Source: JACPYF01 sp947085845
GTDB taxonomy: Bacteria; Patescibacteriota; Saccharimonadia; Saccharimonadales; Saccharimonadaceae
Direction of reading: 5' to 3'
Length of the DNA: 64,000 nucleotides
Assembly: GCA_947085845.1 (NCBI GenBank)
Contig: CAMTXO010000001.1
Span: forward strand, 205,743 to 269,742
The position numbers and the translations under genes are program-made. Positions 60,009 to 64,000 of this stretch are shown here, one piece after another (the first letter of the stretch is position 1; each line of letters starts with the position of its first letter). A model generated the notes under the pieces. The model was not told the DNA's origin and ran no database searches. It was given only the letters and a program-made list of their open reading frames with translations.

Positions 60009-60444
60009 AGTCACCTCCGATTATCCGAAAATTCGCTTCAAGCCCGGAGAGCACTTCAAGTGGTCGTCTACTGAAAAAGTTATCTATTACGACTCTTTAG
60101 AAGAAGATGCCGAGACTTTTCTGTTTCACGAACTAGCACATGCAGTATTGGACCACGACGACTACGATCTAGACGTTGAGCTAGTCCGAAAGGAAGCAAA
60201 AGCTTGGGAATATACCGCATCACTATCCAAAAAATACGACATTATTTCCAATACCCAAAAAGCCGACGAAGCATTAGAAAGCTACCGTTACTGGTTATTC
60301 AAACGTAGCAAATGTCCAGATTGTGACTCGGCGGGTCTGCAAACCAAAAACACCCACTACAAATGTCTTGCATGTGGGTGTAGCTGGTCAGCGAACGACG
60401 CCAGAATATGTGGCCTCAAACGCTACAAAGTTGTGTCTACTTAG
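59983..60444 (+). CDS. ImmA/IrrE-like zinc peptidase with C-terminal zinc ribbon
   Basis: This 153-residue protein has the HExxH motif in FLFHELAHAVLDH at about 45-57 and a downstream acidic helix (VRKEAKAWEYT) consistent with ImmA/IrrE metallopeptidases. The C-terminus carries CPDCDSAGLQ and CLACGCSW, a zinc-ribbon-like CxxC pair, an unusual addition. It overlaps the ROK gene by 26 bases and converges with the KGG gene (4-base overlap of stops). No partner XRE-type regulator is next to it, so its role is unclear. Confidence 0.75.
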   Translation: MLSKNLLSKVTSDYPKIRFKPGEHFKWSSTEKVIYYDSLEEDAETFLFHELAHAVLDHDDYDLDVELVRKEAKAWEYTASLSKKYDIISNTQKADEALESYRYWLFKRSKCPDCDSAGLQTKNTHYKCLACGCSWSANDARICGLKRYKVVST

Positions 60445-60644
60445 GCTGTTTTAGCGGCTTTAGTACGACGAGAGATAGTCCCGCCCTTTTTGCCTGCTTT
60501 TCGAGCTAGTTCACGGTTGGCAGCGAAGCCACCAGTAGTACCGTTTTGACCACCTTTACGTCCAATTCGAGCGTAAAAGTCTTTCCCGTGTAGGGTTTTA
60601 TTTTTTTCTGCAGCTTTTTTGCCGCCAGTTATTGTTCCTGCCAT
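60441..60644 (-). CDS. KGG-repeat stress-induced protein
   Basis: The 67 residues consist of short KGG/TGG-type repeats: TGGKKAAEKNKTLHGKDFYA, RKGGQNGTTGGFAANRELAR, KKGGTISRR. The pattern matches the KGG family of general stress proteins (GsiB-like), hydrophilic glycine-rich proteins thought to protect against desiccation or osmotic stress. GAGGAG precedes the ATG, and a consensus promoter lies at 60706-60734. Residues are strongly basic. Confidence 0.85.
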   Translation of the reverse strand: MAGTITGGKKAAEKNKTLHGKDFYARIGRKGGQNGTTGGFAANRELARKAGKKGGTISRRTKAAKTA

Positions 60645-60705
60645 AGTTACAATTCTCCTCTGTTAAAACTCATTATGTCCCACCACATGATATTATTACA
60701 ATCTC

Positions 60706-60734
60706 ATTATAACAATGTATATGCTTTTTGTCAA
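60706..60734 (-). promoter_or_regulatory. consensus promoter of the KGG protein gene
   Basis: TTGACA, 17 bases, TATAAT: a perfect vegetative-type promoter giving a leader of about 55 bases. Confidence 0.85.
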
Positions 60735-60824
60735 TATTTACATAAGGGTTTTTTATTGCAATCTAAACGTTGCACTTATTCACTTGGTGCGATAATATGG
60801 TTGAGCACCTGAGTAAGTAACTTT

Positions 60825-60854
60825 AAAACACCCTTCTGCGAGAGGGGTGTTTTC
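60825..60854 (+). terminator. terminator hairpin without an obvious upstream gene
   Basis: AAAACACCC pairs with GGGTGTTTT followed by T residues. Upstream, GATAAT (60791-60796, TGC before it) could start a transcript of about 55 bases with only a 7-codon ORF, so a small RNA is possible. Confidence 0.45.
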
Positions 60855-60861
60855 AATTTGG

Positions 60862-60867
60862 TATAAT
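60862..60867 (+). promoter_or_regulatory. -10 box of the DUF1801 gene (leaderless layout)
   Basis: TATAAT is followed by 6 bases and then the ATG at 60874. Confidence 0.6.
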
Positions 60868-60873
60868 ATTTGC

Positions 60874-61230
60874 ATGAGACGAGAGATGAAAGATTACAAA
60901 GACATCGATGAATATTTAGAGAATTTTGCTGCACCTAGTCAGAAGATTCTGCAAGATATTCGGGAAACTATTGCAAAAGCTACACCAGACGCACAGGAAA
61001 AGATCAGTTACGGCATACCAACATTTACATTAAATGGTAAAAACTTGGTACATTTCGCAGGATACGAACATCATATCGGCTTTTACCCCGGCGCCCGTGC
61101 AATTCCAGAGTTTAGTGAGGAGTTAAAGAGTTATAACACCTCAAAAGGCACCATCCAATTCCCTATCGACAAACCAATACCACTAGACCTCATAACAAAA
61201 ATCACCAAATTCTGCGTCGAGCAAAGATAG
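60874..61230 (+). CDS. DUF1801 (YdhG/iron chaperone-like) family protein
   Basis: This 118-residue protein matches DUF1801: DIDEYLENFAAPSQKILQDI, ATPDAQEKISYGIPTFTLNG and VHFAGYEHHIGFYPGARAI, ending IPLDLITKITKFCVEQR. The fold is that of bacterial frataxin-like YdhG proteins; its function is not firmly known. The ATG at 60874 is chosen by the -10 box 6 bases upstream; an in-frame ATG at 60847 precedes it. Confidence 0.88.
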   Translation: MRREMKDYKDIDEYLENFAAPSQKILQDIRETIAKATPDAQEKISYGIPTFTLNGKNLVHFAGYEHHIGFYPGARAIPEFSEELKSYNTSKGTIQFPIDKPIPLDLITKITKFCVEQR

Positions 61231-61238
61231 AATATAGC

Positions 61239-61277
61239 CTAGCACTCACTTGACACGAGTGCTAATTTTGGTATAAT
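61239..61277 (+). promoter_or_regulatory. CIRCE operator overlapping a sigma-70 promoter
   Basis: TAGCACTC, 9 bases, GAGTGCTA is the CIRCE inverted repeat bound by HrcA (only the first T of the consensus differs). Its 9-base spacer contains the TTGACA -35 (61250-61255), with TATAAT 16 bases later (61272-61277), so HrcA would block RNA polymerase. HrcA releases on heat shock when GroEL is titrated. Confidence 0.9.
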
Positions 61278-61383
61278 GCCCTCAGTTATAATATTCCTAT
61301 TCATGCGAGTAATATAGCACTCCAGATAACACTATCCTGGAGGGTAGAATATGATAGTGAAAAAATAAGGAAGGAAAATAGAC

Positions 61384-61536
61384 ATGGCTCAGCGAAAAAC
61401 TAGCCCTGGAGTTGCTAAGCAAGCTTCAAGGGTATTACGTGATGTTGGTACGAAAAAAGATGCTAGAGCATCAGCTGCTAGCGCTCTCTCGCAGAGGGCA
61501 CCAAAAAAACCGTCGCGTTCGACTAGGAAAAAGTAA
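61384..61536 (+). CDS. 50-residue basic protein under CIRCE control
   Basis: This protein begins MAQRKTSPGVAKQASRVLRD and is followed by ASAASALSQRAPKKPSRS; it is rich in Lys, Arg, Ser and Ala, pI very high, no membrane segment. I recall similar small basic proteins with K-x-A-S-K-A-S and ASALSQ motifs, but no named family. AAGGAAGG precedes the ATG. A 5-codon leader ORF (MIVKK, after GGAGGG) lies at about 61351-61368. The CIRCE operator implies heat-shock induction. Confidence 0.75.
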   Translation: MAQRKTSPGVAKQASRVLRDVGTKKDARASAASALSQRAPKKPSRSTRKK

Positions 61537-61549
61537 GCGTGACGGTTTT
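61506..61549 (+). terminator. possible terminator overlapping the end of the 50-residue gene
   Basis: AAAACCGTC pairs with GACGGTTTT, followed by T. A second hairpin (61556-61579) follows. It could end or attenuate the CIRCE transcript before the next gene. Confidence 0.5.
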
Positions 61550-61610
61550 CGATTTGGGTACGAATTTTTATTCGTACCCTCCATGATAACAAATTATACA
61601 AAGGAGGAAT

Positions 61611-61976
61611 ATGAATTTACAAGAATTTGTTCAAGAAGTTTTAGTACAGCTAGATGGCGCTGTTGATGAAGCAACTAAAGTAACAAGTAGGGATATTCGT
61701 TTTTCAGAAAATGACAATAATAGAACTATAGAGTTTGATATAGCTGTATCAGTTGAAGAGTGGGATAAAAAAGAAGGAAAGGCTGGTATACGCGTATTGG
61801 AATTAGCGGAAACCGGAGGAAAAATTAGCAAGGAAAATAAGAATTCAAACACAAGTCGAATCATTTTTGGCCTTCGCGTATCACCATCTACAAAATTAGA
61901 GATGGAAGAAAGTTCTGCGGCGGTAAGAAGGCATAACCAAAATTTGAAAAATACTTTTCCAAATAGCACATTTTAG
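61611..61976 (+). CDS. trypsin-co-occurring-domain (trypco2)-like protein
   Basis: The 121 residues fit the trypco2 pattern: an N-terminal helix (LQEFVQEVLVQLDGAVDEAT), the acidic central strand pair (NRTIEFDIAVSVEEW), GKAGIRVLELAETGG and NTSRIIFGLRVSP. Such proteins often co-occur with effector-protease systems; I see no partner here. AAAGGAGG 3 bases before the ATG is strong. It may be transcribed with the CIRCE gene. Function unknown. Confidence 0.65.
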   Translation: MNLQEFVQEVLVQLDGAVDEATKVTSRDIRFSENDNNRTIEFDIAVSVEEWDKKEGKAGIRVLELAETGGKISKENKNSNTSRIIFGLRVSPSTKLEMEESSAAVRRHNQNLKNTFPNSTF

Positions 61977-62180
61977 AAAATAGGTCTGGGTATCATGACG
62001 AGCCTGAGCAAGCACGTCAAACTCACAACTATTAGCCGAGGACTGTCTGATCCGCCAGCCGGCGGAGAGTTCCACAGGCCGCCAAAGTGTTTTGACTGGT
62101 GGTTGCATCAAGCTTGGCATGTAACCCGCTGGTTTTGGGTTCCGTTTTGCCGAAACAAAATGGAACAAAAGAATAGTGCT
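61977..62180. other. 204-base intergenic stretch with palindrome
   Basis: No convincing gene. Two overlapping open frames on opposite strands lack ribosome-binding sites and read as chance ORFs. It contains the third palindromic repeat copy (62051-62066). Confidence 0.6.
62051..62066. repeat. 16-bp palindromic repeat copy 3 (intergenic)
   Basis: TCCGCCAGCCGGCGGA differs from the other two copies only in its centre (AGCCGG for AGCTGG). Confidence 0.65.
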
Positions 62181-62351
62181 TTAATCAGTTAGATCACATT
62201 TTTCCATATTACTTGAAACACCCAGTAATGGACTATCTGGACCTGGGCAGTTATTGCTAACACTTGGTTCATAAAAGAAAATAAACAACCAAGCAAATAT
62301 TGTAACTACAATACACACCCCTATGATGACTAAAAATTTCTTGTTTTTCAT
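62181..62351 (-). CDS. 56-residue membrane-anchored peptide
   Basis: The ORF begins MKNKKFLVIIGVCIVVTIFA (hydrophobic helix after a basic start) and has a short extracytoplasmic tail with two Cys (NNCPGPDSPL and MEKCDLTD). It lies 3 bases after the NUDIX stop and is therefore probably co-transcribed. There is no strong Shine-Dalgarno sequence of its own. I recognise no family. The signal-anchor pattern supports a real small membrane protein. Confidence 0.5.
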   Translation of the reverse strand: MKNKKFLVIIGVCIVVTIFAWLFIFFYEPSVSNNCPGPDSPLLGVSSNMEKCDLTD

Positions 62352-62354
62352 AGA

Positions 62355-62744
62355 TTAAACATTCCCCAATATAAACTCTTTATACGTATCAACAATAATA
62401 TTTCCATCAATAATATCGCTCAATTTCACCCATCGAGCGTCATAAATTTCATTTGGATTTACTGTTATCTTCTGATCATCTGATATAGTACTAGTAAATC
62501 CTAATATAATCCTGCCATCAGCACTACGCCAAAAATCTTTGCGTTTTATTGCACCCAAATCTAACACAAAGCCCAATTCTTCTTTGATTTCACGAAAAAT
62601 AGCTTCTTCTGGAGTTTCACCTTCTTCTAAATGACCGCCCGGCAAGCCAAAACGGCCTTTGACGTATTCCGCTAATACCACTTGCGTCCGCTCTGGATTA
62701 TACAGGATGATTTTTGCAGATACTCTCTGGGTTGGACGTGACAT
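62355..62744 (-). CDS. NUDIX hydrolase
   Basis: This enzyme hydrolyses nucleoside diphosphate-linked substrates. The Nudix box GHLEEGETPEEAIFREIKEE (about 37-56, then LGF) is complete, with the REXXEE glutamates present. The 129 residues are a single domain; substrate unknown (many sanitise oxidised nucleotides). A small membrane ORF follows directly. Confidence 0.93.
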   Translation of the reverse strand: MSRPTQRVSAKIILYNPERTQVVLAEYVKGRFGLPGGHLEEGETPEEAIFREIKEELGFVLDLGAIKRKDFWRSADGRIILGFTSTISDDQKITVNPNEIYDARWVKLSDIIDGNIIVDTYKEFILGNV

Positions 62745-62777
62745 AATACGGTGCAGTTTAGCATAAATGTTTAATAA

Positions 62778-62802
62778 ATGAAAAACCAGCCTTTCGGCTG
62801 GT
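62778..62802 (-). terminator. Rho-independent terminator of the 89-residue gene
   Basis: ACCAGCC pairs with GGCTGGT around a GAAA loop (minus strand), then T5. The CCGAAAGG loop type recurs in the terminators at 63178 and 63832. Confidence 0.85.
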
Positions 62803-62821
62803 CTAAATTCTATTAATTTAA

Positions 62822-63091
62822 TTAGTGTGCTGCTAACTCTTCACTTTCGTCTATAGCCTTGTGCACTTCTTCTCTTGCCTCTTTGGCGCGTTGATCGGAT
62901 TCCGTTTCTATTATTCTAGCATTGGGTATCCTATGAACGCCGGGATTTTGGTCCCCCGACGTAAACGTAGTATAAGGTGGGGCAGGCATCTCATCGGCGG
63001 CTGCAACCATTAGCTCCACAACCCTCCGATTATTCTGAAAGACACTATCATCATTTTCAGCTGGATTGGTGCTTGGTTGTTCGTGACTCAT
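62822..63091 (-). CDS. small acidic protein, unknown function
   Basis: This is an 89-residue soluble, acidic protein (SDQRAKEAREEVHKAIDESE; N-terminal NPAENDDSVFQNNRRVVELM). No motif or family recognised. AAGGACATAG precedes the ATG, after a leader similar to that of the 150-residue gene at 58617, and the two share a 14-base string at their 3' end. The promoter is at 63136-63164, with its own terminator. Confidence 0.6.
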   Translation of the reverse strand: MSHEQPSTNPAENDDSVFQNNRRVVELMVAAADEMPAPPYTTFTSGDQNPGVHRIPNARIIETESDQRAKEAREEVHKAIDESEELAAH

Positions 63092-63135
63092 TTTTATCTA
63101 TGTCCTTTTTTGTTTTTGTAATAAATTCTGCATAC

Positions 63136-63164
63136 ATAATAGCATACTGGTTATGTTTTGTCAA
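63136..63164 (-). promoter_or_regulatory. promoter of the 89-residue gene
   Basis: TTGACA, 17 bases, TATTAT with TGC before the -10. Confidence 0.8.
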
Positions 63165-63177
63165 TATGATAGACAAA

Positions 63178-63203
63178 TGAAAAGAGCCTCCTTTCGGAGA
63201 CTC
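63178..63203 (-). terminator. terminator behind the 5S-tail copy
   Basis: GAGCCTCC pairs with GGAGACTC (one mismatch), with T4 on the minus strand. Confidence 0.75.
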
Positions 63204-63204
63204 C

Positions 63205-63227
63205 AATCAAAATTCGGCATCGTGCTA
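63205..63227 (-). repeat. duplicated 3' end of 5S rRNA (copy A)
   Basis: A 23-base stretch is identical to the last bases of 5S rRNA plus downstream flank at 63860-63882. Its TAG is the stop codon of the 177-residue gene that lies between the two copies. Confidence 0.85.
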
Positions 63228-63758
63228 ATTCAATACATGTTCTTTATAATTCTGAATCGCATCTTGAGCTGCTGCCTGCTCATTTTCGCCGACCTCATTT
63301 CGCGCCCACAACTCCGCACTTTCAACATCGCCACGCGACAAAAAGTACAATAGTCTAGTAATTTTATTTGGGTGATCATCGGGCATATGCGAAAGTGATT
63401 TATCAACAAACTCCTGTGCCGCTTCATGATCTCGATGCCCAAAAAGTGCCATACTCGTTGCGTGATGATTCCACAACCATAACATTTCGTTGCGCCATTT
63501 TACTTCTTCTTCAGTTAATGTTTCCACATCCACGCCTTCGAGGTGTTTTTTTATTTTATTGAGAAGTGACTCTTCATTTTCGTAGTTATAATCTCCAGCC
63601 TTCATTTCTGTCTGATCAAGTTTTGTAAATAAAGCGTCCAACTCTTGTGGAGTTGATACTCCTAGTGCGCCGTAGAGTGGAGACATTGTGTTATCTTTAG
63701 GATCAAAGTCCGTCCTATTATCTTCGAGTGAATCTTCTTGTGCTAACTGTTCTTGCAT
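63225..63758 (-). CDS. helical, TPR-like protein flanked by 5S-tail repeats
   Basis: This 177-residue soluble protein has an acidic N-terminus and a C-terminal helical part with TPR-like A/B helix pairs (MLWLWNHHATSMALFGHRDH, LLYFLSRGDVESAELWARNE). I recognise no family. Its last residues (HVLN) are followed by TAG from the duplicated 5S 3' end, so the frame ends exactly at the repeat border. It is transcribed in the same direction as the rRNA operon and lies just behind the 5S terminator. Function unknown. Confidence 0.65.
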   Translation of the reverse strand: MQEQLAQEDSLEDNRTDFDPKDNTMSPLYGALGVSTPQELDALFTKLDQTEMKAGDYNYENEESLLNKIKKHLEGVDVETLTEEEVKWRNEMLWLWNHHATSMALFGHRDHEAAQEFVDKSLSHMPDDHPNKITRLLYFLSRGDVESAELWARNEVGENEQAAAQDAIQNYKEHVLN

Positions 63759-63831
63759 TCTTAAGCCTTTGTTTATTTTTATTCAGTTTATAAGGTTACT
63801 GTATCATATAAAACTTTAAAAGTCAGTGAAA

Positions 63832-63859
63832 GAGAAAAGCCATCCTTTCGGATGGCTTT
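63832..63859 (-). terminator. terminator of the rRNA operon
   Basis: AAAGCCATCC pairs with GGATGGCTTT around GAAA-type loop, followed by T residues on the minus strand, directly after 5S rRNA. Confidence 0.9.
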
Positions 63860-63865
63860 AATCAA

Positions 63866-63975
63866 AATTCGGCATCGTGCTAGTTTCCCGCAAGGCAGTA
63901 TAATCGCCGCTGCTGGGCTTAACTGCTGTGTTCGGAATGAGAACAGGTGTTTCCCCAGCGCCATGGACACCGAGT
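63866..63975 (-). rRNA. rrf: 5S ribosomal RNA
   Basis: The minus strand reads TCGGTGTCCATGGCG near the 5' end, then the conserved loop CATTCCGAACACAGCAGTTA and GCCCAGCAGCGGCGATTATA, ending in ATGCCGA. The outer helix pairs TCGGTGT with ATGCCGA (63967-63973 with 63869-63875). Length is about 110 bases. The 23S gene should lie to the right, outside the window, with 63976-64000 as spacer. Confidence 0.93.
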
Positions 63976-64000
63976 TGATCCCAACGCTAAGATGGAATCA

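Noticed and set aside
59983..60444. Phage-type ImmA/repressor immunity module
   Set aside because: HExxH matches but no XRE repressor, integrase or other phage gene is next to it.
61995..62192. 65-codon plus-strand ORF and a 90-codon minus-strand ORF over the same bases
   Set aside because: No ribosome-binding site, unusual composition (Trp-rich) and they contain the palindromic repeat; more likely chance frames.
1..64000. Recoded UGA (as in Gracilibacteria/Absconditabacteria)
   Set aside because: UGA serves as the normal stop of murD, frr, ftsZ and others, and frames of conserved proteins contain no in-frame UGA.
1..64000. tRNA genes, CRISPR arrays, parS site (TGTTTCACGTGAAACA)
   Set aside because: Looked for in all gaps and near parA/parB; none seen. 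A tRNA scan was not possible by eye with certainty.

Overview
The window is a compact, AT-leaning bacterial chromosome segment. It encodes cell-wall, division, secretion, translation and chromosome-partition genes, separated by very short or negative gaps, and ends in a ribosomal RNA operon (5S rRNA on the minus strand at the right edge). The gene set and order, the single-copy reduced repertoire, the small shortened enzymes (short ProRS, short Adk, short IF-2) and the DUF5663-type protein suggest a Candidate Phyla Radiation bacterium, most likely a Saccharibacteria (TM7)-like organism. That placement is inference from gene content; no phylogeny was run. UGA is used as an ordinary stop, so the recoded Gracilibacteria/Absconditabacteria lineages are unlikely. 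I saw no transposase, CRISPR array, parS site or tRNA gene, and no gene-free stretch longer than about 300 bases.

Layout. 1-1.8 kb: a murD-type ligase translationally coupled to a truncated MurL-type epimerase. 1.8-2.7 kb: three tiny membrane proteins in an operon. 2.8-11.9 kb: M16 peptidase, secA, hpf, serS, unknown membrane proteins and a histidine phosphatase. 11.9-19.7 kb: lysS, greA, proS, CPBP protease, rseP, uppS, frr, tsf, rpsB. 19.9-24.9 kb: rpmE, prfA, prmC interrupted by unrelated minus-strand genes, then htrA. 24.9-30.1 kb: LCP (LytR) protein, lepB, parB-parA, rplU. 30.2-37.1 kb: small metalloprotease, msrA, yajQ, the queuosine salvage pair yhhQ/tgt, and a secreted Ig/Calx-beta protein. 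37.2-45.6 kb: T-box-controlled ileS, a VKOR/thioredoxin-like membrane cluster, nrdR, ftsZ, ftsA. 45.7-57.8 kb: map, adk, yqeY, rpsU, recJ, priA, def, fmt, infB, S1-like rpsA. 58-64 kb: an accessory, stress-flavoured region (KGG protein, a CIRCE-controlled small basic protein, small acidic proteins, NUDIX, ROK kinase, zinc peptidase), then 5S rRNA.

How it works together. Wall synthesis (murD/murL, uppS, LCP protein) and division (ftsA/ftsZ) sit beside a secretion and processing route (secA, lepB, rseP, htrA, CPBP). VKOR probably supports disulfides in exported proteins such as the Cys-bearing Ig-like protein. Most housekeeping genes appear to be transcribed from a -10 box only 6-9 bases before the start codon (leaderless), whereas genes of unknown function usually carry a Shine-Dalgarno sequence, a full -35/-10 promoter and their own hairpin terminator.

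Most notable points: the MurD2/MurL-like pair, the widespread leaderless promoter layout, an ileS T-box whose antiterminator lies inside a terminator-like stem, a palindromic repeat present both in that T-box and in the ileS coding sequence, a directly duplicated 3' end of 5S rRNA that supplies a gene's stop codon, and a CIRCE operator driving a 50-residue basic protein.
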